Both the position numbers and the translations under genes were made by a program. A model generated the notes under the pieces. It was not told where the DNA came from. It worked only from the letters and a program-made list of their open reading frames with translations, and made no database searches. DNA of 64,000 nucleotides. Origin: JAUASW01 sp036880965 (GTDB lineage: Bacteria; Pseudomonadota; Gammaproteobacteria; Burkholderiales; Burkholderiaceae_C). The stretch covers positions 124,001 to 188,000 of the forward strand of contig NZ_JBAJMV010000006.1 in the NCBI RefSeq assembly GCF_036880965.1. The letters are read 5' to 3'. This document shows positions 6,539-15,625 of the stretch, piece by piece. The first letter of the stretch is position 1, and each line of letters starts with the position of its first letter.

Positions 6539-8586
6539 AAAGCCCGAGAAGAATTCTTGGCCGACACTCCGATGTCTTGCTCGTTGTGCTCGTGCTGGGC
6601 GTGCTGACGATTCTGTTCGCCCCGATCCCGGGCGGCTTGCTGGACTTCCTGATTCTGAGCAACGTCGCCTTCGCGCTCGTGCTCCTGATGCTGACCTTCT
6701 ACATGCACCGGCCGGTCGAGTTCTCGACCTTTCCGTCACTGCTGCTGATTGCCACGCTGTTTCGGCTGTCTCTGAACGTTGCGGCCACGCGCTTGATCCT
6801 GACAGACGCCAGCGCCGGCCAGGTCATCGGTGCAGTGGGCTCCTATGTGGTGGCAGGAAACTTCGTCATCGGCCTGATCGTGTTCCTGATCCTCGTGGTC
6901 GTCCAGTACGTTGTGGTGACAAGCGGCGCGCAGCGCGTCTCCGAGGTCGCCGCCCGCTTTACGCTGGACAGCATGCCTGGCCAGCAAATGAGCATCGATG
7001 CCGACCTGAACATGGGCTTCATCGACCAGGTCGAGGCGCAAGCACGGCGCAAGGTACTGGAGCGTCAGGCCGGCTTCTACGGCGCGATGGACGGCGCCAG
7101 CAAGTTCGTCAAGGGTGACGCCATCGCTGGCATCATCATCTTGCTGATCAACATCGTCGGCGGCCTGGTCATCGGCGTCATGCAGCGCGGCATGAGCTGG
7201 GGCGAGGCGCTGCAAACCTTTACGCTGCTGACGGTTGGCGATGGCATCGTCACCCAGATCCCGGCGCTGGTGATTGCCGTGGGCACCGGCATCATCGTGA
7301 CCCGCTCGGCCTCGGATACCAACCTGAGTGGCGAGGTGGTGAAGCAGCTGGCCAGCTTCCCAAAGGCCTTGTGGCTGGTGGTTGCGACCATGTTTTTATT
7401 GCTGCTGCTGCCGAGTATTCCGGCCTTTCCGGTCCTCACTGTGGCTGCGCTCCTCGCGGTGTTCGCCCTTGTCGCGATGCGTGCCAAGAAGACAGCAGAA
7501 AGCGCGGAAGACAGGGCAGAAAGTGCGACGGACAAACCAGCGGAGCCTACAACACCGCTGCCTCGCGTCCATCCGATCGAAGTGCGGATTGGCAGTGGCC
7601 TGGCGAAGATGGCACAGGGTAAAGATGCCGTCCTGGTGCAGCGCATTGAGGCGGTACGCAAGCAGTTCGCTCACGAGTTCGGCCTGCTGCTCCCCGCCGT
7701 TCGATTCGTCAGCGAGGCCAAGTTGGCGGCGCCGGCCTATGAGCTCCTCATCTACGGCGTGGTGTACGGCCGAGGTGAGCTGCTCGAAGGTCGTCTGCTT
7801 GCCATTCACCCCAGTGGAGACACCAAGCACCTCAAGGGTGTGGAGACGCGAGATCCCACCTATGGGCTGGCGGCAGTCTGGATCGAAGAAGCCGAACGCG
7901 AGCGCGCCCGGGCCGCGCGCTACACCCTGGTCGATGCGCCCACCGTCTTTGCCACCCACATCGGCGAGACGATGCGTCAACAATGTGCCAACCTGGTGAC
8001 CCGTGCGGAGACAGACAAGCTCTTGTCCCACGTGCGTGAGGTTCAGCCGGGCCTCGTGGAAGAGTTGGTGCCGACCGTCCTCGCAATCGTCGACGTCCAG
8101 AGGGTTTTCCAGGCGCTGCTGCGCGAGAAGGTGAGTCTGCTGCATGTGGAAACCATCGTCGAGACGCTGGCAGATGCAGGCCGCAACACCAAGGATGCGG
8201 CCCTCCTGACTGAAGCCGTGCGGCAGCGGCTGGGCGCCTCTATCTGCCAGCAAATGATGCGCGACGCCTCGGCACTTCAGGTGTTGACCCTGGATCCTGT
8301 CGTGGAACTGAGGCTTCGGGCCGGCACGACGGAAGCAACGCCCACGGACCCGCGATTCATCGAACAAATGCTCTCGCGAATGATTGCTCTCGCCGAGCAA
8401 ATGGTGCGCAGCAACCTGCTGCCCGTGCTGCTCTGCGCGCCCGACCTGCGTCGCCACCTGCGCTCCATGACCGAGAGAGCGCTGCCCCATATGCGGATTC
8501 TCGCCATCACTGAAGTCCCCAACCTCATCCCGCTCAAGGCCTTTGGCAACGTGAGCGTTCCCGCCTCCGGCACCAAAGAGTGCTGA
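6535..8586 (+). CDS. flhA: Flagellar export-gate protein FlhA
   Basis: The protein has 683 residues, normal for FlhA/SctV. The N-terminal half has about eight membrane segments. The FHIPEP-region signature RFTLDSMPGQQMSIDADLN is at about 140-158. A charged linker (about 320-345) leads to the cytoplasmic domain that docks chaperone-substrate complexes. FlhA forms the nonameric ring under the export gate. The start ATG overlaps the flhB stop (ATGA). Confidence 0.94.
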   Translation: MKSPRRILGRHSDVLLVVLVLGVLTILFAPIPGGLLDFLILSNVAFALVLLMLTFYMHRPVEFSTFPSLLLIATLFRLSLNVAATRLILTDASAGQVIGAVGSYVVAGNFVIGLIVFLILVVVQYVVVTSGAQRVSEVAARFTLDSMPGQQMSIDADLNMGFIDQVEAQARRKVLERQAGFYGAMDGASKFVKGDAIAGIIILLINIVGGLVIGVMQRGMSWGEALQTFTLLTVGDGIVTQIPALVIAVGTGIIVTRSASDTNLSGEVVKQLASFPKALWLVVATMFLLLLLPSIPAFPVLTVAALLAVFALVAMRAKKTAESAEDRAESATDKPAEPTTPLPRVHPIEVRIGSGLAKMAQGKDAVLVQRIEAVRKQFAHEFGLLLPAVRFVSEAKLAAPAYELLIYGVVYGRGELLEGRLLAIHPSGDTKHLKGVETRDPTYGLAAVWIEEAERERARAARYTLVDAPTVFATHIGETMRQQCANLVTRAETDKLLSHVREVQPGLVEELVPTVLAIVDVQRVFQALLREKVSLLHVETIVETLADAGRNTKDAALLTEAVRQRLGASICQQMMRDASALQVLTLDPVVELRLRAGTTEATPTDPRFIEQMLSRMIALAEQMVRSNLLPVLLCAPDLRRHLRSMTERALPHMRILAITEVPNLIPLKAFGNVSVPASGTKEC

Positions 8587-8600
8587 CCAGAAAGCTGACC

Positions 8601-9314
8601 ATGGGAACCCTAGAGATCGCAGCCATCGGCCTGCAACAGGACTTGGACAGACTGAAAGCGACCAGTCACAACCTGGCCAACACAAGCACGGCCGGCTACA
8701 AACGGCAGATCGCGGTACAGCATCCGTTTGCTGGCGTGATGGACGCGACGGCCACGAGTATCGCGAGCACCTACACCGATGCCCGTGCCGGCAAGCTGGC
8801 CGCCACAGGAAACGCCCTGGACATCGCGATGCCCGATGGCCGCTACCTGCTACTGGAGCAGGAGGACGGCACCCAGGTGCTGAGTCGCGATGGTGGGCTG
8901 CAGCTTGATGCCGCCGGCAGCTTGCGCACGATGGGTGGCCTTAAGGTACTCGGGCAACGCGGGGGCATCACGGTTCGCGCTGAGCAGCGAGGCAGCCTGG
9001 CGATCGATGGCCAAGGGCAGCTCCGCTCTGGTGATCAGGTGCTAGATGCCTTGCGCATGGTGAGCTTGAAGGCGGGCCAGTTCTTGCAGCCCCTGGGCGC
9101 CGGCACTTTCACCGCGGACGCCAATCAATGGGATGTCGACTCCCCGCTGCTCGGCGTGCGCAGCGCCTTCCTGGAGCAGTCCAACGTGATGCCCAGCCAG
9201 GAGATGGTGGTCTTGATGAGCACAACCCGACACGCCGAGTCCATGGTGCGCCTTTTGCAGACAGCGGACGAGATGGCCGAGAAAGCGATTCGCCGATTTG
9301 GGGAGCACACTTGA
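8601..9314 (+). CDS. flgF: Flagellar proximal rod protein FlgF
   Basis: The protein has 237 residues from the ATG at 8601, 14 nt after flhA; a GTG at 8580 overlapping flhA is less likely. The N-terminal rod motif reads LKATSHNLANTSTAGYKRQ. The C-terminal LEQSNVMPSQEMVVLMSTTR and SMVRLLQTADEM are the paired coiled-coil ends shared by FlgF, FlgG and FlgE. FlgF sits between FlgC and FlgG in the periplasmic rod. Assignment as FlgF rather than FlgG rests on order, the divergent N-terminus and the clearer FlgG that follows. Confidence 0.85.
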   Translation: MGTLEIAAIGLQQDLDRLKATSHNLANTSTAGYKRQIAVQHPFAGVMDATATSIASTYTDARAGKLAATGNALDIAMPDGRYLLLEQEDGTQVLSRDGGLQLDAAGSLRTMGGLKVLGQRGGITVRAEQRGSLAIDGQGQLRSGDQVLDALRMVSLKAGQFLQPLGAGTFTADANQWDVDSPLLGVRSAFLEQSNVMPSQEMVVLMSTTRHAESMVRLLQTADEMAEKAIRRFGEHT

Positions 9315-10090
9315 ACGACGCCCTCTACATTGCCGCAACCGGCATGAAGGCCCAGACCGCGCAGCTGGACCTGATCGCCAACAACGTCGCCAACATGGAC
9401 ACGCCGGGCTACAAGCGAGGCAGCCTGCGATTTGGCGACCTCATCAGCGGCGAGGCCATCAGAACCCTTGGAGGCACTGGAGCCAACAGCCCAACTGCGA
9501 ATTCGACTTTGGCCGGCGTCAAGTCGGTGGGTCTGTTGCGCTCGTTTGCGGTGGGCGTGCTGCGCCGCAGCGACGATCCGTTGTCGCTGGCCATCCAGGG
9601 CGAGGGCTTCATCGAAGTTCAACTGCCCGATGGCTCCGCAGCCTTCAGTCGCGGCGGGCGACTGGAAGTCAATAGCGAGCGCCTGCTCGCCACGGCAGAC
9701 GGTCTCGAACTGCGCCAGCGCATTCAGGTACCGGCCGATGTCCGGCAGATTGCGATTGCCGAGGACGGGCAGGTGCAGGGGCGCGACGACGCCGGCCGCA
9801 GCTTCTCCCTGGGACGCATCGACGTCGCAATGTTCTCGAACCCGTCCGGCCTGACGTCCATCGGCGATGGCCTGTGGCGAGACTCGACAGCGTCTGGCGA
9901 TGCCTTGGTGATGCCCGCCGGAGAAGCCGGCGCCGGCCGACTCAAGCAGGGCTTCGTCGAAAGCTCGAACGTCCAGCTGGTCGACGAGATGGTCCTGCTG
10001 ATGGTGGCCCAGCGCGCCTACGAGATGAACGTCAAGGTGATGCAGACGGCCGACGAGATAGCCAGCATGACCAACAACCTGCGCAAATGA
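9311..10090 (+). CDS. flgG: Flagellar distal rod protein FlgG
   Basis: The protein has 259 residues from a TTG at 9311 that overlaps the flgF stop; longer upstream frames lie inside flgF. It begins LNDALYIAATGMKAQTAQLD followed by NNVANMDTPGYKR, the FlgG/rod signature. It contains LAIQGEGFIEVQLPDG in the D1 region and ends with GFVESSNVQLVDEMVLLMVA and VMQTADEIASMTNNL. FlgG forms the distal rod crossing the peptidoglycan and P-ring. The length matches the family. Confidence 0.93.
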   Translation: MNDALYIAATGMKAQTAQLDLIANNVANMDTPGYKRGSLRFGDLISGEAIRTLGGTGANSPTANSTLAGVKSVGLLRSFAVGVLRRSDDPLSLAIQGEGFIEVQLPDGSAAFSRGGRLEVNSERLLATADGLELRQRIQVPADVRQIAIAEDGQVQGRDDAGRSFSLGRIDVAMFSNPSGLTSIGDGLWRDSTASGDALVMPAGEAGAGRLKQGFVESSNVQLVDEMVLLMVAQRAYEMNVKVMQTADEIASMTNNLRK

Positions 10091-10812
10091 TCATGCGGCA
10101 CTCACTGGGATTGGCGTTGCTACTGTCAGCTGCCGGGCATCAGATGGCCCTGGCCAAGGCCGTTGCAGAGCCATTGACGGAGGCCGGACTGTGCGCTGCT
10201 GTGCGCGCCGCGGCTGAAGGCATGGCAGTCAGAAGAGGTGCGGGCTGGCGAGCCGAGGTCCACTGCCGACCAATGAGCTCGCGTCCGAATTCCGGGCTGG
10301 CCACGATTCAGGCAGAGCGCAAAGAGGCTGAGCGCTTGGTCAGCGGCAAGCAGACCTGGTCGGTGCAAGTGCGGCCTGAGCGTGGCGCGGCCTACGTGCT
10401 GGCCTTACCCGTCACCATCGGTTGGACAGCGCCTACCTGGGCGCTCCTGCGCGAACTGAAGGCCGGCGAACGGTTGCAGGCCGCGGACTTGCATTTGCAA
10501 GAGCAAACCTGGCCACCAGGCGTCGCGGTTGAGGCGGCGCGCACCGACGAACCGCCGCAAGGACGAGCCCGTCGAACACTGCATGCCGGAGAGGCCGTGC
10601 GCGCGGCGGACCTGATCGCTCTGGACACCTTGCAACGTGGCGATCGCGTGACTGTCGTCATGGCTTCTGAAGGCATTGAGCTGGCCATGCCAGCTCAGCT
10701 CTTGGCGCCTGCCCGCGTTGGGCAGTCAGTGAGAGTTCAGGCAGATGGACGCAGCGCACCGATGGAGGGGCTCCTGGTGGACCTGACAACAGTCCGGGTG
10801 AACAAGCCATGA
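10087..10812 (+). CDS. flgA: P-ring assembly chaperone FlgA
   Basis: The protein has 241 residues. The ATG at 10087 overlaps the flgG stop (ATGA); a second ATG is at 10093. An N-terminal signal peptide (HSLGLALLLSAAGHQMALA) sends it to the periplasm. The C-terminal half is a SAF-like domain (ELKAGERLQAADL, AGEAVRAADL, RGDRVTVVMASEGIEL), typical of FlgA, which chaperones FlgI around the rod. Its position before flgH and flgI fits. Confidence 0.88.
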   Translation: MIMRHSLGLALLLSAAGHQMALAKAVAEPLTEAGLCAAVRAAAEGMAVRRGAGWRAEVHCRPMSSRPNSGLATIQAERKEAERLVSGKQTWSVQVRPERGAAYVLALPVTIGWTAPTWALLRELKAGERLQAADLHLQEQTWPPGVAVEAARTDEPPQGRARRTLHAGEAVRAADLIALDTLQRGDRVTVVMASEGIELAMPAQLLAPARVGQSVRVQADGRSAPMEGLLVDLTTVRVNKP

Positions 10813-11501
10813 AGTACGCAATCCTGATACTTCTTGGGCTGACGGCCTCCGTGCACGCCCAAAGCAGCGACGAGTTCGGCCTGGGCCGGCCCGCGCCTGT
10901 GACATCGATGGCATCGGTAGCCGCTGCGGCATCTGCTGCCGACGGGAGTCCTGTTGCTCCCGCTGTCGTGCAGGCCAGGCCCCGGGCTCGCGGCAGCCTG
11001 TACTCCGATGCCGGCTTTCAGGCCTTGACTGCGGACCGACGCAAGTTCCAGGTCGGCGAGGTGCTCACGGTGATGGTCTACGAAGACTCTTCAGCAACTT
11101 CTTCGGCCGACACCGACACAAGCCGCGATTCAAACGCCAGTGTCGGCCTGACGCTGCCGCGCTGGAGCAAGAGTGCCGGCATCGTCAGCAACAACGATTT
11201 CAATGGTACCGGGCGCACGCATCGTGCCGGCCGCGTGCTGGCCCAGATCACAGTGCTGGTGCGCGAGGTGTTGCCCAATGGTGACCTGCGTGTGGACGGA
11301 GAGCAACTGCTGGAGATCAATGGCGAGAAGCAAACCATCCGCGCGGCCGGCCGCGTGCGCCCGCGGGACGTGAACGAGCAAAACGTGGTGCTCTCCAGCC
11401 GCATGGCGGAGACCAAGTTGAGTTTTGTGGGTGACGGCGTTCTAGGCGAGCAGCAGCGCCCGGCTTGGTGGCAGCGCCTCTTGCACCTGCTCGGATTCTG
11501 A
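10809..11501 (+). CDS. flgH: Flagellar L-ring protein FlgH, lacking a lipobox
   Basis: The protein has 230 residues. SLYSDAGFQALTADRRKFQVGE, NGDLRVDGEQLLEINGEKQ and the C-terminal VVLSSRMAETKLSFVGDG are clear FlgH features. FlgH forms the outer-membrane bushing around the rod. FlgH is normally a lipoprotein, but here the signal peptide (MKYAILILLGLTASVHAQSS) contains no cysteine and looks like a signal peptidase I substrate cleaved after VHA. An Ala-rich linker of about 40 residues follows. The gene is coupled to flgA (ATGA overlap) and is followed 1 bp later by flgI. Confidence 0.9.
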   Translation: MKYAILILLGLTASVHAQSSDEFGLGRPAPVTSMASVAAAASAADGSPVAPAVVQARPRARGSLYSDAGFQALTADRRKFQVGEVLTVMVYEDSSATSSADTDTSRDSNASVGLTLPRWSKSAGIVSNNDFNGTGRTHRAGRVLAQITVLVREVLPNGDLRVDGEQLLEINGEKQTIRAAGRVRPRDVNEQNVVLSSRMAETKLSFVGDGVLGEQQRPAWWQRLLHLLGF

Positions 11502-11502
11502 G

Positions 11503-12609
11503 ATGCGAGCACATCTCTTCGTCCTTCTGAGCCTCGGGCTCACAGCGCAGACTTCGGCGCAGCCTGTTCGCCTCAAGGACCTGGCTCGCGTTTCTTCACA
11601 GCGCGAGAACGCGCTCGTGGGCTATGGCGTCGTCACCGGATTGTCCGGCACCGGCGACAGCGCGCGCAGCAAGGCCACGCGGCAGACCTTGGCCAATCTG
11701 CTGAGCCGCTTTGATCTTGTCGTTTCGTCGGACGACATCTCCAGCCGCAACCTGGCCGTCGTGACAGTAACCGCCAGCCTGCCGGCCTATGCGCGGCCGG
11801 GGGACCATCTGGATGTCGCCGTTGCGTCCATCGGCGATGCCCGCAGCCTTGAGGGCGGTACGCTGCTCATGGCGCCGCTCAAGGGGGCCGATGGTCGCGT
11901 CTATGTGCTCGCCCAAGGTGCAATGACGGTCGGCGGCTTCCGACACGACGCACAAGGCAATCAGGTCCAGAAGAATCACCCGACCGCTGGCCTGATCAGC
12001 GGCGGCGGCACGGTGGAAGCCGGCCTTGAAGAAGAGCCGGAAGCGCAGCACGCCATCGCACTGGTTCTGAACCAGGCCGACTTCGGTACGGCCGGGCGCA
12101 TGGCAGACCGCATCAACGAAAACTTCGGTGCCCCGCTCGCAGAGATCCGCGATGCCGGTTCCGTTGAGGTGCAGGTGCCGCAGGCCTTTTTTCGCAAGGT
12201 GCCAGCCTTTGTGCGGCAGATAGAAGCCTTGTCCGTGGAGCCCGACAACCGCGCGCGCGTCGTAATCAACGAGCGCACCGGAACTCTGGTCGCAGGCGGC
12301 GGCGTCCAAATCTCGCCGGTGTCTGTCGTCGTTGGAGAGACTCGCGTGACCGTGAGCAGCGAAACCGCCGTCTCCCAGCCGCAGCTCCTGCGCTCGCCAG
12401 CCCCAGGCGTTCGAACCGAGGTCTTCACCAACAGCCAGCTGCGCGTACAGGAGCCTGCCGCACCGAAGTTCGTACCCGCAGGGCCGACGCGCGTGGCAGA
12501 CCTGGTGCAGCTACTGGCCCGCGGCAAGACCTCGCCGCGCGACATGATTTCCATCTTCCAGGCCATCAAGGCAGCGGGCGCCCTGCATGCCGAGCTGGTC
12601 GTGCAGTAG
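11503..12609 (+). CDS. flgI: Flagellar P-ring protein FlgI
   Basis: The protein has 368 residues with a signal peptide ending at about TSAQ. VRLKDLARVSSQREN, LVGYGVVTGLSGTGD, SLEGGTLLMAPLKGADG and VVINERTGTLVAGG are hallmark FlgI segments. FlgI polymerises in the periplasm around the rod as the P-ring. Length and domains are complete, with no sign of decay. With FlgA and FlgH this shows that the structure is meant to cross the whole Gram-negative envelope. Confidence 0.94.
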   Translation: MRAHLFVLLSLGLTAQTSAQPVRLKDLARVSSQRENALVGYGVVTGLSGTGDSARSKATRQTLANLLSRFDLVVSSDDISSRNLAVVTVTASLPAYARPGDHLDVAVASIGDARSLEGGTLLMAPLKGADGRVYVLAQGAMTVGGFRHDAQGNQVQKNHPTAGLISGGGTVEAGLEEEPEAQHAIALVLNQADFGTAGRMADRINENFGAPLAEIRDAGSVEVQVPQAFFRKVPAFVRQIEALSVEPDNRARVVINERTGTLVAGGGVQISPVSVVVGETRVTVSSETAVSQPQLLRSPAPGVRTEVFTNSQLRVQEPAAPKFVPAGPTRVADLVQLLARGKTSPRDMISIFQAIKAAGALHAELVVQ

Positions 12610-12631
12610 TCAATGAGACAGAAAGCACCCC

Positions 12632-12994
12632 ATGCATCTGATTGATCCAACCACCCTCCAGCTCGTCAGCAAATCGCTGGACGCCTGCGCGCTGCGGCAC
12701 CAGGCCATTGCGCAGAACATTGCCAACGCCAGCGTCAACGGTGCTAAGCCAGTACGCGTGCAGTTTGAAGAACTACTGGGCTCCTTGCGGGCCAAGCTTG
12801 AGGCTGGCCACAGCATCAAGGCAGATGCGATACCGACCGCGCGCCTGCTGGCCGAAGCCGGTGACAAGCCAATTGCTCTCGACGAGGAAATGGCCTCGCT
12901 GTCGAGCAACAGCATGCAATACCAGGCCTTGCTCCGGGCAATGAATCGCCACCTGAGCATCTTGTCCGTTGCTGTGCAGGAGGGGCGTCGCTGA
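12632..12994 (+). CDS. flgB: Flagellar proximal rod protein FlgB
   Basis: The protein has 120 residues. The rod motif HQAIAQNIANASVNGAKPVR is at about 26-45, where family members have NIANANTPGYK; here GYK is replaced. The C-terminal MASLSSNSMQYQALLRAMNRHL is the conserved FlgB helix. FlgB starts the rod on the FliE adaptor. Its stop codon overlaps the ATG of flgC by 1 nt. Confidence 0.88.
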   Translation: MHLIDPTTLQLVSKSLDACALRHQAIAQNIANASVNGAKPVRVQFEELLGSLRAKLEAGHSIKADAIPTARLLAEAGDKPIALDEEMASLSSNSMQYQALLRAMNRHLSILSVAVQEGRR

Positions 12995-13425
12995 TGGACT
13001 ACCGTGCCGTCTTCCAGATTGCAGCCGCCGGCATGGACCTGGAGAAGCGCCGCGTGGAAATCGCTGCGCTGAACCTCGCCAACATTCATGCCACAGCGCC
13101 TGCCGACAAGCTCCCCTACGCGCATCAGAAGGTGGTTGCTGAGCCCTTGTCGGTGAACTTCAATCAAGCCCTGTCGTCCGCCAGCCACACCGTGCTGACG
13201 CGCAAAGTGCAGGTAATCGGCAGCGACGCACCTCCCCGGCTGGCGCATGACCCTGGGCACCCGCACGCCAACCCACAAGGCTTCGTCGCGTACTCACGAA
13301 TCGACCAAGCCACCGAGATGGTCACGGTCAGCACGGCCATGCGTGCCTATGAAGCCAATATCGCGGTTGCAAGCAGCGCGCGGGCCATGGCTGCCAAGGC
13401 GCTTGAGCTCGGAAGTCAGTCATGA
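12994..13425 (+). CDS. flgC: Flagellar proximal rod protein FlgC
   Basis: The protein has 143 residues. It begins MDYRAVFQIAAAGMDLEKRR and ends with MVTVSTAMRAYEANIAVASSARAM-like helical repeats, typical of FlgC. HDPGHPHANPQGFVAYSRID matches the conserved D-P-x-HP-x-A-x-x-x-G-Y-V segment. The N-terminal rod motif is degenerate (LNLANIHATAPADK). It overlaps fliE by 4 nt. Confidence 0.88.
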   Translation: MDYRAVFQIAAAGMDLEKRRVEIAALNLANIHATAPADKLPYAHQKVVAEPLSVNFNQALSSASHTVLTRKVQVIGSDAPPRLAHDPGHPHANPQGFVAYSRIDQATEMVTVSTAMRAYEANIAVASSARAMAAKALELGSQS

Positions 13426-13727
13426 GCGGGCCTGCAATTGAGGCGATTGGAGGAGCGGCGCCGACCTTGGCCACGGCGCCGAACACGTCGGTGGCCGAGC
13501 CCCAGGGGACTGGCTTTGCGGATTGGGTCGGGCGTGAGCTCTCGATCTTGAACGCCGAGCTGGTGACTGCTGAGCAAGGCGTCCAGCAAATCGCCGCCGG
13601 TACCGCCAGCAATCTCCACGACGTGATGCTGCAGCTGGAGCAGGCGCGTCTGGCCATGCAGGTGATGAGCCAGATCCGATCCAAGGTGCTCGAAGCCTAT
13701 CAAGAAGTCTTGCGGATGCAGGTTTGA
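13422..13727 (+). CDS. fliE: MS-ring/rod adaptor FliE
   Basis: The protein has 101 residues, the usual FliE size. The C-terminal half is helical and conserved (NLHDVMLQLEQARLAMQVMS, then IRSKVLEAYQEVLRMQV), exactly the FliE pattern. FliE joins FliF and the export gate to FlgB. It is followed without a gap by fliF. Confidence 0.9.
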   Translation: MSGPAIEAIGGAAPTLATAPNTSVAEPQGTGFADWVGRELSILNAELVTAEQGVQQIAAGTASNLHDVMLQLEQARLAMQVMSQIRSKVLEAYQEVLRMQV

Positions 13728-13730
13728 GTG

Positions 13731-15170
13731 ATGAGTGAACAGGACAGATTCTTTGACGGCTGGTCGACCCAGAGGAAGGTAGGTTTCGGCTTGTCCATCC
13801 TCGTCTGCTTCGGCCTTGTACTGGGCCTGGCGTGGTGGGCATCTCGCACACCCAAGGCGGTGCTCTTCTCGGACCTGGCAGATCGCGACGCGGCGGTGCT
13901 GTTGGCCGAGCTGGATCGTCTCAAACAGCCTTACAGCTTGAGTGAGGACGGGCATTCCATCCTCGTCGCCGCTGACACCGTACACAAGACGCGCATGGCC
14001 GTGATGGCCAAGCAGCCGCCTTTGCACGGTGCTGTCGGCTTCGAGCTGTTCAACAACACAGACTTTGGCGTCAGCGACTTCGTCCAGAAGGTCAACTACC
14101 TGCGCGCGCTGCAAGGCGAGCTGACGAGAACCATCCTGGCGATTGATCAGGTTCAGGACGCACGTGTGCACCTCGCTCTGCCCGACCAGACGCTGTTCCG
14201 CAAAGACGTGCACAAGGCCAAGGCTTCCGTGACCGTGATGCTCAAGGGCGGGCAAGCGCTGAATGCGGCGCAGGTCGCTGGCATCCAGCGCCTGGTGGCC
14301 GCCTCGGTTCCTGAAATCACGGCCGAGGGCGTGACCGTGCTGGACCAGCACGGCGTGGTGTTGTCCAAAGGTTCTGGCGAAGACGTCACTGTGGCTTCGG
14401 GCCAGCTCGACGCCCGCCAGGACATGGAGGCCCACCTCACGCGCAAGGCGACGAAGCTCCTCGATCGGCTGTTCCAAGCCGGCGAAGCCATGGTGACCGT
14501 GGACGCCGTCATCAATCACGAGCAGTCGCGCATCATCACCGAAGAGGTGCTGGCCGCAGCGCGCGCGCCGCAGGGTGAGCGGGCGACTGGGGTGGTGAGC
14601 CGCGAGCGCTCCATCAGCAAGGACTCCAGCAGCGAACAGGCGGCCGGCGCCGGAACCGCACCGCAGGTTGTGACTCAGGAGACCGACTATCAAAACGGTA
14701 AGCGCGTGGCGCAGACGGTTTCTCCAGGTGGCCAGCTGTCGCGCCTGAGTGTGGCCGTCGTGGTCAAGCGCAAGCTCAGCGAGGTGGAGATTGCACGTGT
14801 ACGCGACCTGATGGCGAGTGCCGTCGGCTTGGTCCCTTCTCGTGGCGACAACATATCGGTTCATTCGATGGCCGAGTTCAGTGCGCAGCCTCGTGCTGAG
14901 GCAAGATCCGCTGTAGCGGAGCGTTATGCAGCAACGGACCAGGCGCACCCGGCGGCAGCGCAGCGGGCTGCCCAAGTCAAGGCGTCAACCTCGGCGCGTG
15001 CTGTGGAAGTGCTGACGGGAGTGATGCTGCTTGTGGTGCTTGGTGCTCTGGCAGCATGGACCTGCCGCCGCCACCCAGCTGCAAAGCCGGCCAGCTTGAG
15101 TGACGCCGAGCGCGATGCGCTGCTGGTGACCTTGAAGGGCTGGCTCAAGCCAGCAGCACCAGCGCCATGA
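13731..15170 (+). CDS. fliF: Flagellar MS-ring protein FliF
   Basis: The protein has 479 residues from the ATG at 13731; a GTG one codon upstream abuts fliE. TM1 (about 18-36) precedes the ring-building motifs of the YscJ/FliF domain (AVLFSDLADRDAAVLLAELD, FGVSDFVQKVNYLRALQGEL, DARVHLALPDQTLF). A flexible middle part leads to TM2 (about 425-445) and a short cytoplasmic tail (LSDAERDALLVTLKGWL) where FliG would bind. It is shorter than the usual 530-570 residues, mainly in the periplasmic loop before TM2. The stop overlaps the next ATG (ATGA). Confidence 0.92.
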   Translation: MSEQDRFFDGWSTQRKVGFGLSILVCFGLVLGLAWWASRTPKAVLFSDLADRDAAVLLAELDRLKQPYSLSEDGHSILVAADTVHKTRMAVMAKQPPLHGAVGFELFNNTDFGVSDFVQKVNYLRALQGELTRTILAIDQVQDARVHLALPDQTLFRKDVHKAKASVTVMLKGGQALNAAQVAGIQRLVAASVPEITAEGVTVLDQHGVVLSKGSGEDVTVASGQLDARQDMEAHLTRKATKLLDRLFQAGEAMVTVDAVINHEQSRIITEEVLAAARAPQGERATGVVSRERSISKDSSSEQAAGAGTAPQVVTQETDYQNGKRVAQTVSPGGQLSRLSVAVVVKRKLSEVEIARVRDLMASAVGLVPSRGDNISVHSMAEFSAQPRAEARSAVAERYAATDQAHPAAAQRAAQVKASTSARAVEVLTGVMLLVVLGALAAWTCRRHPAAKPASLSDAERDALLVTLKGWLKPAAPAP

Positions 15171-15625
15171 TTCTCGACGTCGAAGCTGGCGCCGATCTGC
15201 GGCGTGTCGCACTGGCGCTGCATGCGCTAGAGGCCAGCGATCGTGATTGGCTCCTTGAGCGCTTGCCCGTTCGAGCGGCCTTGCAGGAGCTACTGCTTGA
15301 GTTGTCGGACCTGGCCATCCCGCCCAATCCTGAGTTGCTTCGCAATGTCCTCAATGCCGCCGTCGCGCGGTTCGCGATGAACCCGGACCCGACTGAAGCG
15401 CGCGCCCTGTGCCGTCAGCTTGAGCGCGAACCCGCGGCGCTGCGGCAAATGCTTGTCGCCTCGCTTCCTGAAGACCTGCAGGCGCCCGTGCTGGGGCATT
15501 GGCAAGCCGAGATCGATGCTGCGCCGTCGGCCGGCTGCCGAGTCAGCTGGAACCCAGCCCTGTGCGCACTGGTGCTCGAGTGCTGGCGCGAAGCGGCTCG
15601 GGTCGGCGGCGGAGAGCGGTCATGA
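15167..15625 (+). CDS. Small protein in the fliG position (reduced FliG or SctK-like)
   Basis: The protein has 152 residues and sits between fliF and fliH with 4-nt overlaps on both sides, the slot held by fliG in flagella and by sctK in injectisomes. FliG has about 330 residues. Here only a helical, Leu/Ala-rich chain is seen (HALEASDRDWLLERLPVRAA, QLEREPAALRQMLVASLPED), loosely like a FliG N-terminal domain. Neither the EHPQ/GG-linked middle domain nor the charged C-terminal torque helix is present. I cannot assign a family with confidence. The role is probably a FliF-to-C-ring adaptor without a stator-contact domain. Confidence 0.6.
   Translation: MILDVEAGADLRRVALALHALEASDRDWLLERLPVRAALQELLLELSDLAIPPNPELLRNVLNAAVARFAMNPDPTEARALCRQLEREPAALRQMLVASLPEDLQAPVLGHWQAEIDAAPSAGCRVSWNPALCALVLECWREAARVGGGERS

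Noticed and set aside
13416..14975. A 519-codon minus-strand open frame opposite fliE and fliF
   Set aside because: It mirrors real flagellar genes in GC-rich sequence. Its His/Gln/Leu/Arg-rich composition is typical of antisense frames and no family motif is visible.
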